Below the pieces are notes generated by a model that was given only the letters and a program-made list of their open reading frames with translations, ran no database searches and had not been told where the DNA came from. A stretch of 64,000 nucleotides of DNA from CAIKBL01 sp964555355 (GTDB lineage: Bacteria > Pseudomonadota > Gammaproteobacteria > Ga0077536), in NCBI GenBank assembly GCA_964555355.1, contig CAZKRY010000002.1, positions 310,001 through 374,000 of the forward strand, written 5' to 3'. Shown here piece after piece: positions 54,236-63,269 of this stretch. Made by a program: the position numbers and the translations under genes. How positions within the stretch are numbered: the first letter of the stretch is position 1; each line of letters opens with the position of its first letter.

Positions 54236-54613
54236 ATGAAACTTCTATCAGCGTTCTTCAAGAGTTTCCGAAAAGAAGCGCCGCCGCCGATCATCAACGC
54301 CATCGACGCAGTGGAGCTCAATCGACGTTTGGCCAAGCTTGATTTAGTGGTCGTGGATGTCCGTAATCCGGACGAGTTCAGCGGGCCATTGGGCCACATC
54401 AAGGACGCGATTAACGCGCCACTTCCATCACTCGACCTTCACCTGCAGGAACTCGCTCAGTACCGCACGCGCCAGGTTGTTGTCGTGTGCCTATCCGATA
54501 AGCGGTCGACGCAGGCGATCCACCTCCTGCGCGACGCCGGATTCAAAGATTTGACGCTGCTTAGAGGTGGCATGAAGGACTGGGCTGCCCACCAATTACC
54601 CGTAGTCAGTTAA
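54236..54613 (+). CDS. Rhodanese-like protein
   Basis: 125 residues; ATG 54236 fits the GGAGGG ribosome site (9 nt), while ATG 54227 overlaps the previous stop by 4 bp and is too close to it. The rhodanese domain covers most of the protein (VVVDVRNPDEF, HIKDAINAPL, and the catalytic Cys in VVCLSDKRS). It probably handles sulfane sulfur with the upstream genes. Its last 8 bp overlap the end of czcA on the opposite strand. Confidence 0.88.
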   Translation: MKLLSAFFKSFRKEAPPPIINAIDAVELNRRLAKLDLVVVDVRNPDEFSGPLGHIKDAINAPLPSLDLHLQELAQYRTRQVVVVCLSDKRSTQAIHLLRDAGFKDLTLLRGGMKDWAAHQLPVVS

Positions 54614-57600
54614 TAGGGCGTTCCCAGCTTGCAAAGGTGTGATACAGCGCGGGCAGCACCAATAACGTCAGCAGGGTCGATGACAGAATGCCGCCGATGA
54701 CGACGGTTGCCAGCGGGCGCTGAACTTCCGCGCCGGTACCGATGGCAATCGCCATCGGCAAAAAACCCAGCGACGCGACCAGCGCTGTCATCAGAACGGG
54801 CCGCAGACGCCGCAACGCGCCTTCCACAATCGCCTCATCCACCGCAAGCCCTTCGCGCCTGAGATCGTTGATGCAAGACAACAACACCAAGCCGTTCAAC
54901 ACGGCAACGCCGGACAAAGCGATAAACCCGACGGCCGCGGACAGCGACAAAGGGATTTCGCGTAACCATAACGCACAAACGCCGCCGGTCAACGCAAAAG
55001 GGATCCCGGTAAAAACCAACAAGCCATCGCGGACATTATTGAAGGTCATATAGAGCAAGATAAAAACAAGCAGTAGCGCCGCCGGAATCACGAATTTGAG
55101 GCGCGCGTAAGCCGCTTCCAGTTGTTCGAACGTGCCGCCCCAGTCCAGCCAATAACCGACCGGCACTTCGATTGACTCGGCAATACGCGCATTTGCATCC
55201 GCGACGAAACTGCCGATATCGCGTCCCCGTACGTTGGCCGTGACCACGACGCGCCGCTTGCCGTCCTCACGGCTCACTTGATTCGGTCCAATCGCGCTTT
55301 CGATGGTCATCAAGTCACCGAGTCGTACAAACGATTCGCCGTCCGGCAGCGGTACCTGCAGGCGATTGAGTGCTTCGACATCGCTCCTGATGTCATCGGC
55401 CAAGCGCACGACGATATCGAAACGACGGTCCCCTTCAAACAGCACCCCCGCCGGTTTGCCGCCGAGCGCAATGGAAACTATTTCCTGCACCTCGCCCGTG
55501 CTCAATCCAAAACGCGCGAGCCGCTCCCGATCGAAATTGATTGATAAGGTGGGCAGGCCCGTGGTCTGTTCTACTTTGACATCGGCGGCGCCCGACACCT
55601 TCTCCAGCGACTCCGCGATCTCATTGGCGACTCGCTCCAGCGTCGCCATCTCGTCGCCAAACACCTTGACCGCGACATCGCTGCGCACGCCGGAGATCAA
55701 TTCATTGAAACGCATCTGGATCGGCTGCGTAAATTCATAATTGTTGCCCGGGATGTGTCGCACCGCCTCCTGTAGCGCCGCCACTAGGTCTTCTGGCGTG
55801 CGTGACGGATCCGGCCACTGCGCACGCGGCTTCAGCATGACAAAATTGTCCGCGACGTTCGGCGGCATTGGATCGGTCGCGACTTCGGCCGTGCCGATTT
55901 TCGCAAACACGCGATCGACTTCCGGCAATTGTTTGATGGCGTCTTCCAGTACCCCTTGCATCGCGACGGCTTCCGAGAGACTCGTGCCCGGGATGCGCAA
56001 CGCGTGCATCGCGATGTCGCCTTCGTTCAGATTCGGCACAAACTCACTGCCCAGCCGGCCCACCATCAAGGCCGACAAGCCGACCAGTACCGCAGCCGCC
56101 ACAAACAACACGGGCTTAATCGTCAGCGTGCGCAAAAGCAGCGGCCGATAGACCTGACCCGCCAGGCGCAAGACAACATTCTCGCGTTCTTCGACGCGAC
56201 CGGTGACGAATAGTGCGACCGCCGCCGGCACAAAGGTGATGGACAAAAGCATCGCGCCGACGAGCGCGGTCACCACCGTGAAAGCCATTGGATGGAACAT
56301 CTTGCCTTCCACCCCACGGAGCGAAAAAATCGGGAGATAGACCGCAACGATGATGAGCTGACCAAAAACTAACGCGCGGCGCGATTCTTGCGTTGCCCGC
56401 ATCACTTCTATCAAACGTTCCTTCAGCAGCAGCGGACGACCCAGCGCGGATTGAGTATGCGCCAACCGCCGCATGCAGTTCTCCACAATGACCACCGCGC
56501 CATCGACGATTATCCCGAAATCGAGCGCGCCGAGACTCATCAAATTCGCGCTGACCTTATTCGAGACCATTCCCGTAAACGTGAACAGCATCGACAGCGG
56601 AATAACCGCGGCGGTGATCGCCGCCGCGCGCAGATTGCCGAGGAACGCAAACAAAACAACGATGACGAGCAGCGCGCCCTCCAGCAGGTTCTTGCGGACT
56701 GTGGCGATTGCGTTATCGATTAATCGGGTACGGTCGTAAACGGTATTGGCGACCACCCCTGGCGGCAGACCGCGATTGATTTCTCGCAGCCGCGCATCGA
56801 CGGCTTTCGAGACCGCGCGGCTATTCTCTCCGATCAACATAAAAACCGTGCCGAGCACCACCTCACGCCCATCCTCGGTCGCCGCGCCGGTGCGCAGCTC
56901 ACGTCCGAGCGAAACTTCCGCGAGATCACGTACGCGGATCGAAACTCCCTGCTGGCGCTTGACCAGGATGTCGCCGATTTCCGCTAGCGATTTTACTTGC
57001 GCGGGCACGCGGACGAGGTGCTGCTCGCCGTTACGTTCGATGTAGCCCGCCCCCACATTGGCGTTATTGCGCTCAAGCGCAGTGACGAGATCGCGCAGCG
57101 TCACCCCGTAGGCCAATAAACGATCGGGTTTAGGCGCGACCTGAAATTCTTTGACAAAACCACCGACAGTATTGATCTCGGTAACCCCGGGCACGGTGCG
57201 TAACTGCGGCTTGATAATCCAATCCTGGATCTCGCGGAGGTCGATCGGCGTGTACGGCGTGCCATCCGCTTTCACGGCACTCCGCTCCGCCTCAACCGTC
57301 CACATGTAGATTTCGCCAAGCCCGGTTGCGATCGGTCCCATCGTCGGCGTCAGCTCGCTTGGCAGCTGCGCGGCAGCCTCTTGAATGCGCCCATTCACAA
57401 TCTGGCGCGCGAAGTAGATATCGGTGCCTTCCTCGAACACCACGGTGATTTGCGATAGCCCATACCGCGACAAGGACCGCGTCGATTCCAGGCGCGGCAA
57501 ACCTCCCATGACGGCTTCGAGCGGAAACGTCACCCGCTGTTCTACCTCCAGCGGTGAATAGCCGGGGGCTTCGGTATTAATTTGGACCTGTACGTTGGTG

Positions 57601-57725
57601 ATATCCGGCACCGCGTCGATCGGGAGTCGCTGGTAATTCGCGATCCCAACAATCGCGATCCCGGCGGTCGCCAGTAACACCAGCCAGCGTTGCGCCAAAC
57701 AAAACTTGAGGAGGCTATCGAACAT
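54606..57725 (-). CDS. czcA: Heavy-metal RND efflux pump, inner-membrane subunit CzcA
   Basis: 1039 residues with the RND layout: twelve membrane helices, two large periplasmic loops, and the proton-relay motif DFGIIVDGAVVIVEN near residues 400-414 in helix 4, typical of the heavy-metal (HME) group that exports divalent cations such as Co, Zn and Cd. Metal choice cannot be set from sequence alone. Last gene of czcCBA; its C-terminal codons overlap the rhodanese gene by 8 bp. Confidence 0.93.
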   Translation of the reverse strand: MFDSLLKFCLAQRWLVLLATAGIAIVGIANYQRLPIDAVPDITNVQVQINTEAPGYSPLEVEQRVTFPLEAVMGGLPRLESTRSLSRYGLSQITVVFEEGTDIYFARQIVNGRIQEAAAQLPSELTPTMGPIATGLGEIYMWTVEAERSAVKADGTPYTPIDLREIQDWIIKPQLRTVPGVTEINTVGGFVKEFQVAPKPDRLLAYGVTLRDLVTALERNNANVGAGYIERNGEQHLVRVPAQVKSLAEIGDILVKRQQGVSIRVRDLAEVSLGRELRTGAATEDGREVVLGTVFMLIGENSRAVSKAVDARLREINRGLPPGVVANTVYDRTRLIDNAIATVRKNLLEGALLVIVVLFAFLGNLRAAAITAAVIPLSMLFTFTGMVSNKVSANLMSLGALDFGIIVDGAVVIVENCMRRLAHTQSALGRPLLLKERLIEVMRATQESRRALVFGQLIIVAVYLPIFSLRGVEGKMFHPMAFTVVTALVGAMLLSITFVPAAVALFVTGRVEERENVVLRLAGQVYRPLLLRTLTIKPVLFVAAAVLVGLSALMVGRLGSEFVPNLNEGDIAMHALRIPGTSLSEAVAMQGVLEDAIKQLPEVDRVFAKIGTAEVATDPMPPNVADNFVMLKPRAQWPDPSRTPEDLVAALQEAVRHIPGNNYEFTQPIQMRFNELISGVRSDVAVKVFGDEMATLERVANEIAESLEKVSGAADVKVEQTTGLPTLSINFDRERLARFGLSTGEVQEIVSIALGGKPAGVLFEGDRRFDIVVRLADDIRSDVEALNRLQVPLPDGESFVRLGDLMTIESAIGPNQVSREDGKRRVVVTANVRGRDIGSFVADANARIAESIEVPVGYWLDWGGTFEQLEAAYARLKFVIPAALLLVFILLYMTFNNVRDGLLVFTGIPFALTGGVCALWLREIPLSLSAAVGFIALSGVAVLNGLVLLSCINDLRREGLAVDEAIVEGALRRLRPVLMTALVASLGFLPMAIAIGTGAEVQRPLATVVIGGILSSTLLTLLVLPALYHTFASWERPIN

Positions 57726-57752
57726 ATTCAGTCCTTTATCGTTCGCGGCAGG

Positions 57753-59240
57753 CTAGTGATCGTGGCTCGCGCCCGCTTTACCGATATCCGCTTTGATTAA
57801 GTAACTGTTGCGGGCGGCGTAACGTTCACCGGCATTCAGGCCAGCGATGACTTCGACAAATCGTTCGTCGCGCTCGCCGAGTTCGAGCGGGCGCGCCTCG
57901 AAGTATTCGCCATAACGGCCAAACACCACCTGCCAATCGCGTAACGTCTGTAACGCCTCGAGCGCCACCGCCACCGGAACCTCGCGCGCACCGGTGATGA
58001 TTTCCATCGTGAGTGGCAAACCTGGGCGCCAGTGATCGTCCGGATTATCGAGGACAACGCGCGCCGTAACCGCGCGGTCCTGCTCGCCGATCAACGCGCT
58101 TAAGTAAGAAATTTGACCTTCGGCGGCACGTGCGGGCGCCGCGGCCTCGATGCGCGCGAGCTGGCCTGTCCGCACGCGCGCAAGTTCGCGCGCGCCTACC
58201 TTGGCTTCGGCCCACACGGTGGACAGATCGGCGATCGTGAACATCTTGATTTCGGGTGACACGCCTTCGCCAATCGCCAAATGCTTATCGATCACGGTGC
58301 CACCGATCGGCGCCCGTAGCTCGAACTGACCTGAATGACCTTGATGGAGCGGAATATTGCCCAGCGCCGAAAGCTGTTCCTGCGCGCTGCGTGCGGAAAT
58401 TTCCGCCCGGTGCAACCTATTCTCCGCTTGACGATAATCCTGCTCCGGCGCGATTCCGTCTTGCCACAGCTGCTTTTCCCTTTCGTAAGTGCGACGCGCG
58501 AGCGCGATCTCGGCATTCGCCTCGGTCAGCGCATGACGCATTAACGCGAGCGTTTTACTCGAGATAATGGCGAGCAGCGCGCCCGGCGCCACTTTCTCGC
58601 CCGCGTTGACATGCACACTGACGGCAACGCCATCGAGCGGCGATACCACATGCGCGAGTCGATCGCCGTTTAGCCTTATCTCGCCCGGTAGCAGCAACCG
58701 TTGTTCTATGCGCACCGGTCCCGCCGTTTCGATGCCGATCTCGGCGTGCGCAGCCTCTTCGTCGGTCAATCGGGTCCTTGCTTCTTCCTGTTGATAAGCA
58801 AATGCATAGTCCTTGCCGCGATAATGCGCGGCGATCAAGACCTCGAACGAATGCGGTTCGACGATTTCGGCATCTCCGCGCAGATAATCTTCTTGCGGAC
58901 TAAAGCGAATAGTCTGTGGGGCGCGGCCAAGGCGCTTGAGTTCGAGCGTCACGGTTGCCGCGGTCGGCGGGAGCGATTTATCCGCCGCGTAAAGAAATAG
59001 CCGAAACTCAGGCGGAATACCGGTTTCGTAAATCGTGACTTCCAACCCAAAATCGTCTTTTGCAAACCAGCGCCCGCGGTGTGGGCCGCGTGCCGTCTCT
59101 TCGTCATCGTGTCCATGCGCTGCGTGCTCGTGATCGTTTTCCTCGGCTTCCATCGGCGCCGTGGTTTGCATGAGGTAGAGCGCGCCAGCGGCGCCACCGA
59201 GGACAATCAGTGCGATGGCTGTCATTTGTTTAAGTGTCAT
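57753..59240 (-). CDS. czcB: Heavy-metal RND efflux membrane-fusion protein CzcB
   Basis: 495 residues: an N-terminal membrane anchor (about 7-25), a His/Glu-rich metal-binding stretch right after it (about 33-50), a beta-sheet domain, lipoyl halves (VVSPLDGVAVSVHVNAGEKV), a helical hairpin (LTEANAEIALARRTYEREKQLW) and a C-terminal His tail. Periplasmic adaptor linking CzcA and CzcC; the His-rich part suggests metal loading. Between czcC (13 bp) and czcA (27 bp). Confidence 0.92.
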   Translation of the reverse strand: MTLKQMTAIALIVLGGAAGALYLMQTTAPMEAEENDHEHAAHGHDDEETARGPHRGRWFAKDDFGLEVTIYETGIPPEFRLFLYAADKSLPPTAATVTLELKRLGRAPQTIRFSPQEDYLRGDAEIVEPHSFEVLIAAHYRGKDYAFAYQQEEARTRLTDEEAAHAEIGIETAGPVRIEQRLLLPGEIRLNGDRLAHVVSPLDGVAVSVHVNAGEKVAPGALLAIISSKTLALMRHALTEANAEIALARRTYEREKQLWQDGIAPEQDYRQAENRLHRAEISARSAQEQLSALGNIPLHQGHSGQFELRAPIGGTVIDKHLAIGEGVSPEIKMFTIADLSTVWAEAKVGARELARVRTGQLARIEAAAPARAAEGQISYLSALIGEQDRAVTARVVLDNPDDHWRPGLPLTMEIITGAREVPVAVALEALQTLRDWQVVFGRYGEYFEARPLELGERDERFVEVIAGLNAGERYAARNSYLIKADIGKAGASHDH

Positions 59241-59253
59241 CGTGGGTTCTCCC

Positions 59254-60513
59254 TCAATGCGAAGATGAAGCGGCGCGGGTGCCCACGATACGGATGATCC
59301 CGGCGTGCGCGAGCTGCGCTTCCGTCAGCGCATCCACTAATTGATGGCGGGCTTGGAGCAGCGTGCGGCGTGTGTCGAGGACTTCCGCAAGCCCAAACTT
59401 ACCGAGTCGAAAGCCGCGCTCCATACTTACAAGCGCGGACTCCGCCGCCGGCAGGATTGCGGTGCGAATTTCCGCCGCCGTCGCCAGCGCCGTGGTGTAA
59501 TTTTGATAGAAACGTCTCAGTTCACCACGCAACGAAAGTTCCGTCGCATGCTCCTCCGCCGCGGCTTGGGCCACCGCACCTTGGGCGCGCACGATGTTGC
59601 CCTGATTGCGATCAGACAGCGGCAACGGCAGCGACATGCCCAACACTCCGGCGGGTTCGTTGGTTTCCGCCAGGTGTTTCACGCCTGCACTAAAAGTGAC
59701 GTCGCCGAACTTACGCGAGGCCTGAACGGCGACCTCGGCCTGCCGGCGCGCCGTTTCCTCGCGCGCCGCACGCAAGGCGGGCGCGTTGCTCAGCTGCGCG
59801 TCTAGCGCTTCGAGTGGCGGCACTTCGGGCAGGACTTCAAGTGAACCGTCCACACTGATGGGCGCTGTTTGATTGACCAAATTGGCCAGCTGCTTTCCCG
59901 CGAGTAGTCGTTCAGCGTGCGCGCGGTTAAGCGCCAGGCGTGCGTTCGCGACGTCGACGCTAGCGCGGGTCGCCGCGACGCGCGCCAACTCTCCTGCCGC
60001 AATTTGCTTATCGACGGCGCGCGCCGAACGTTCCGCGAGTTTAAGCGTCGTGCGCGCGAGCGACCATTTGGCATCGGCGGCGAGTGACGCGATAAAGGCG
60101 GTGCGCAAATCCGCGTAGAGTGTCGCTTGGGCCGCATCGACTGCCGCGTCCGCTAACGTACGGCCTTGTTCGGCGAGTTGCATGCGCGCCGCGCGTTTGC
60201 CGCCCAGTTCAAACGCCTGCGAGACGCTGATCGCGTCTTCGCGTTGTTCAGTCCCGATATTTTCACTTGAGATATCGAGCGTGGGATTTGGCCGAACGGC
60301 GGCTTGCAGGCGCTCACCTTCCGCCATGTCGCGTCTGGCGCGTGCGGCCGTGAGGGTCGGATTGGATTGCTGAAGCAAGCTCCAAAGCGTATCGAAGGTA
60401 TAGCGGTTGGTATCCGTCCCGGGGTTAGTCGCGGACACATTCGTACTTGCGATTAAGAACAGCAGAAAGCGAGAAGCCGATCTCGCGGTTCGCCAGGCTA
60501 ACCGATGCCGCAT
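59254..60513 (-). CDS. czcC: Heavy-metal RND efflux outer-membrane factor CzcC
   Basis: 419 residues with an N-terminal signal-like stretch (FLLFLIASTNVSA) and two outer-membrane efflux repeats of the TolC type (LTAARARRDMAEGERLQAAVRPNP, ANARLALNRAHAERLLAGKQL, GFRLGKFGLAEVLDTRRTLLQARHQ). First gene of the czcCBA operon. It forms the trimeric outer-membrane exit duct. Confidence 0.92.
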   Translation of the reverse strand: MRHRLAWRTARSASRFLLFLIASTNVSATNPGTDTNRYTFDTLWSLLQQSNPTLTAARARRDMAEGERLQAAVRPNPTLDISSENIGTEQREDAISVSQAFELGGKRAARMQLAEQGRTLADAAVDAAQATLYADLRTAFIASLAADAKWSLARTTLKLAERSARAVDKQIAAGELARVAATRASVDVANARLALNRAHAERLLAGKQLANLVNQTAPISVDGSLEVLPEVPPLEALDAQLSNAPALRAAREETARRQAEVAVQASRKFGDVTFSAGVKHLAETNEPAGVLGMSLPLPLSDRNQGNIVRAQGAVAQAAAEEHATELSLRGELRRFYQNYTTALATAAEIRTAILPAAESALVSMERGFRLGKFGLAEVLDTRRTLLQARHQLVDALTEAQLAHAGIIRIVGTRAASSSH

Positions 60514-60602
60514 GGCAGATCTCCCTAGTCAGGTGATTTCGCACGGCGTCTTGCGCTCTGCCCCGCGCTTAGCATGCGGGCAGTGACGTTACACCGCTTC
60601 GA

Positions 60603-60962
60603 TCAAGACTTGGAAGCTTGCCAGTTAGGCTTTTCTAATCGGGGGTTTATTAGGCGTGGATGAGCGGTACGAACGTACCTGCAGGGTGCCGAGCGATTGG
60701 GACAAACTTCCACGAGCAACTTTTCGGGGGAGCTCCCGAACGCACTATGCGTGGTGCACGAGTGATGGTGATCATCGAACACGAACCCAGGATTCAACCC
60801 GCCATCCCTATGATCCAAGGTGGGCATGCTGTCGCTGTGATGTTGGGCCGCGCACCTATCGAGCGCTAACTCAGCGTGCGAGTGAAACGATTCACCGAAT
60901 GCCCAGCATGCCTGACATAGTAGGCATACAAGGAGGACGACAAGAATTCGCGTGCGTTGCAT
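60603..60962 (-). CDS. His-rich exported protein next to czcCBA
   Basis: 119 residues from an ATG at 60962 (an ATG at 61073 in frame is less likely, as a hydrophobic signal begins only here). A signal peptide (ILVVLLVCLLCQACWA) is followed by a His-rich mature part (FHSHAEL, AAQHHSDS, FDDHHHSCTTH) and four Cys, resembling small periplasmic metal-binding proteins found beside efflux systems. Upstream of czcC on the same strand, 89 bp away. A role in metal sensing or buffering is inferred. Confidence 0.65.
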   Translation of the reverse strand: MQRTRILVVLLVCLLCQACWAFGESFHSHAELALDRCAAQHHSDSMPTLDHRDGGLNPGFVFDDHHHSCTTHSAFGSSPEKLLVEVCPNRSAPCRYVRTAHPRLINPRLEKPNWQASKS

Positions 60963-61410
60963 CCTTCGATTGTCGACCGCCGATATAGAGATTGCAACCG
61001 AACCAGAACACGTTAGCGGATTTCGCTTCTGACGCGCAGCGCCGTCTTTATTCATCGGCGGCGGCCACCACAAAATACCCCCTCCGTGAAACGTGTCGGC
61101 TAATCGCCAACGATCTTAGCTCGCTTGGTATGGTCGTGCCCCGCCTGGATCACCATGATACATACACGAACAGAGCATGAATTGAATCCGGCTTTTGTTC
61201 GCCCACCGGTTCCACGCCGCACGGGAGAAATCCGATAAAGCGGCCGGCAATATCGCGAGGGTGTAGTTAAGCGTCGCGCGGTGAGGTATAACTTGCCGAG
61301 ACTACACTTGACCGCGCAGATCAGGAGTTGAAAATGTCCGGACTGATGGCTCTTTGGGTGCGACGTTATCCCGGCGTTAAGCGATCTTCGATCGCCGGCT
61401 GCCGCGCGCA
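60963..61410. other. 448-bp divergent region between czc and cox-like genes
   Basis: This gap must hold promoters for the czc side (minus) and the cox-like operon (plus). Apart from the small ORF at 61334-61414 with its ribosome site, I see no RNA gene and no strong palindrome here. The open frame from 61073 to 60962 is taken as a non-coding extension of the His-rich gene. Confidence 0.5.
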
Positions 61411-61414
61411 ATGA
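61334..61414 (+). CDS. Small leader ORF coupled to the cox-like operon
   Basis: A 26-codon ORF (ATG 61334, stop 61412-61414) with an excellent ribosome site (AGGAG, 6 nt upstream). Its stop overlaps the ATG of coxG by 4 bp (ATGA), and coxG has no ribosome site of its own, so coxG is probably translated by coupling to this ORF. The peptide is short and basic, with no known family. Confidence 0.5.
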   Translation: MSGLMALWVRRYPGVKRSSIAGCRAQ

Positions 61415-61869
61415 AGCTCGGCGGCGCCGTCGAATTCCCGTGTGATGCGGCCGAAGTCTGGCACACGCTGCATGACGTCGATGTGCTGGTCAAAACCATC
61501 CCCGGCTGCAAATCCATGGTGCCGAGCGAGGACGGTGCGTATACCGTCAATCTCGCGCTCGGCGTGGCGGCGATTAAAGGCGAATACACCGGCACGGTGC
61601 GCGTAATCGACGGCGAATTTCCGCATCAATACGCACTTTACGCCGAGGGCAGCGGAAGCCCAGGTTATGTCAAGGTCAATGTCGATTGCCGGCTTGAGTC
61701 AGGCGAAACCGGTACCACGCTGCACTGGGCCAGCGAAGCCGAGGTCGGCGGGCTTATTGCCGGGATCGGCGGCCGCGTGTTGTCCGGCATTACCAAATTC
61801 ATGGCTGGCCAATTCTTCAAGGCGCTGCACGAGGAAATGAGATCTCGCAGCGCATCACCGCAGACTTAA
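61411..61869 (+). CDS. coxG: CoxG-like SRPBCC protein
   Basis: 152 residues of the carbon-monoxide-dehydrogenase subunit G family (SRPBCC fold): MKLGGAVEFPCDAAEVWHTLHDVDVLVKTIPGCKSM at the N-terminus and GGRVLSGITKFMAGQFFKAL at the C-terminus. Family members help recruit or assemble molybdenum hydroxylases, some at the membrane. It precedes the FAD, iron-sulfur and Mo subunit genes. Confidence 0.88.
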   Translation: MKLGGAVEFPCDAAEVWHTLHDVDVLVKTIPGCKSMVPSEDGAYTVNLALGVAAIKGEYTGTVRVIDGEFPHQYALYAEGSGSPGYVKVNVDCRLESGETGTTLHWASEAEVGGLIAGIGGRVLSGITKFMAGQFFKALHEEMRSRSASPQT

Positions 61870-61888
61870 GTGAGAGGGGCACTTCGCT

Positions 61889-62764
61889 ATGAAACCCGCT
61901 AAGTTCGCTTATCACCGCGCCGAAACGCTCGACCACGCCTGTGCGCTGCTTGCTGAATATGGCGATGACGCAAAGATTTTGGCCGGTGGGCAAAGCTTGA
62001 TCGCCGCGATGAATTTTCGACTCGCGCGTCCGAAAATCTTGATCGACATTAGCAACGTGGCGGAGCGCAACGATATCGCAGAAGAGTCTGACGGCGTGCG
62101 TATCGCCGCGCCGACCGTGCAACGCTTTGCCGAGCAGCACGCGGCAGTGCGCACGCGCATACCGGTACTTGCGGAGGCCATCGCACACATTGCGCATTTT
62201 CCGATCCGTAACAAAGGAACTGTCGGCGGCAGCATCGTCAACGCCGATCCGGCATCGGAGTTACCCGCGATGTCGCTGCTGTTGGATGCGGAGCTTCAGA
62301 TTAGAAGTTCGAGTGGTACGTCGATCACCGTCGCTGAAGATTTTTTCATCACTTATATGACCACAGTCCTGCAGCCGAACGAACTGTTGGGATCGATATT
62401 GTTTCGCGCACCGCCGCTAGGTAGCGGGTGGGGATTTCATGAAATCGCACGCCGTGCGGGTGATTTCGCGATGGCGGGTGCCGCGTGCGTGTTAGCGCGC
62501 GACACCGGTGGAGCCTGCAGCTATGCACGTCTCGTGCTCTTTGGTTTGGCACCGACCCCGGTGCGTGCGAAGTCCGCGGAGGCACACCTGATTGGTGGCG
62601 CGCTAGATACCCCGACATTGACTGCCGCGGCGCGCCTCGTCGATGAGGTGGTCGATCCCGAATCCGATGTCCATGTAACCGACCAATACCGGCGCGAAGT
62701 CGCGCCGGTATTATCACTGCGCGCGATGACCGATGCCGCGCGGCGCATAGGCGCTGCCGTTTAA
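61889..62764 (+). CDS. coxM: Molybdenum hydroxylase FAD-binding subunit (CoxM-like)
   Basis: 291 residues with FAD-contact motifs AGGQSLIAAMNFRLARP and GGSIVNADPASELPA of the xanthine dehydrogenase/CO dehydrogenase medium subunit, then the C-terminal CO-dehydrogenase flavoprotein domain. It passes electrons from the iron-sulfur subunit to an acceptor. AGAGG precedes the ATG. It lies 19 bp after coxG and 14 bp before coxS. The substrate of the complex is not shown by this subunit. Confidence 0.92.
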   Translation: MKPAKFAYHRAETLDHACALLAEYGDDAKILAGGQSLIAAMNFRLARPKILIDISNVAERNDIAEESDGVRIAAPTVQRFAEQHAAVRTRIPVLAEAIAHIAHFPIRNKGTVGGSIVNADPASELPAMSLLLDAELQIRSSSGTSITVAEDFFITYMTTVLQPNELLGSILFRAPPLGSGWGFHEIARRAGDFAMAGAACVLARDTGGACSYARLVLFGLAPTPVRAKSAEAHLIGGALDTPTLTAAARLVDEVVDPESDVHVTDQYRREVAPVLSLRAMTDAARRIGAAV

Positions 62765-62778
62765 CGAGGAGCTTTTTC

Positions 62779-63258
62779 ATGAACGATCAACGAACGGTCG
62801 CCATTGACGTCAATGGCAAACGCTACGAGCGCATGATCGAACCGCGTACCTTGCTCTCGGATTTTCTGCGCCATGATCTCGGCCTCACGGGCACGCATGT
62901 CGGCTGCGAACACGGCATCTGCGGGGCTTGTACGGTATTGCTCGATGACGTGCCCGTCCGGTCTTGCCTGACATTCGCCGTACAAGTCAACGGTAAGTCA
63001 GTTGAAACCGTGGAATCACTCGCGCCCGACGGCCGCTTGAGCGTGCTACAAAATGCATTCTGGGAAAACCACGGCTTGCAGTGCGGGTTTTGTACCCCGG
63101 GCATTCTAATGAGCATGAAATCGTTTCTCGTCGAGAATCCACGACCGACGCGCGAGGAGATCCGCGAAGCCCTGTCAGGTCATCTGTGCCGATGCACCGG
63201 TTATCACGAGATCATCGATTCGGTGGTTGCCGCCGCGGCCGCCGGCGCAAACACATAA
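62779..63258 (+). CDS. coxS: Molybdenum hydroxylase iron-sulfur subunit (CoxS-like)
   Basis: 159 residues with two 2Fe-2S clusters: plant-type ferredoxin ligands C43, C48, C51 and C63 (CEHGICGACTVLLDDVPVRSC) and the four-helix-bundle cluster with CGFCTPG and CRCTGYHEI. Links the Mo site in the large subunit to FAD in the medium subunit. ACGAGGAG precedes the ATG. Confidence 0.94.
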   Translation: MNDQRTVAIDVNGKRYERMIEPRTLLSDFLRHDLGLTGTHVGCEHGICGACTVLLDDVPVRSCLTFAVQVNGKSVETVESLAPDGRLSVLQNAFWENHGLQCGFCTPGILMSMKSFLVENPRPTREEIREALSGHLCRCTGYHEIIDSVVAAAAAGANT

Positions 63259-63269
63259 GGAGCACCACG

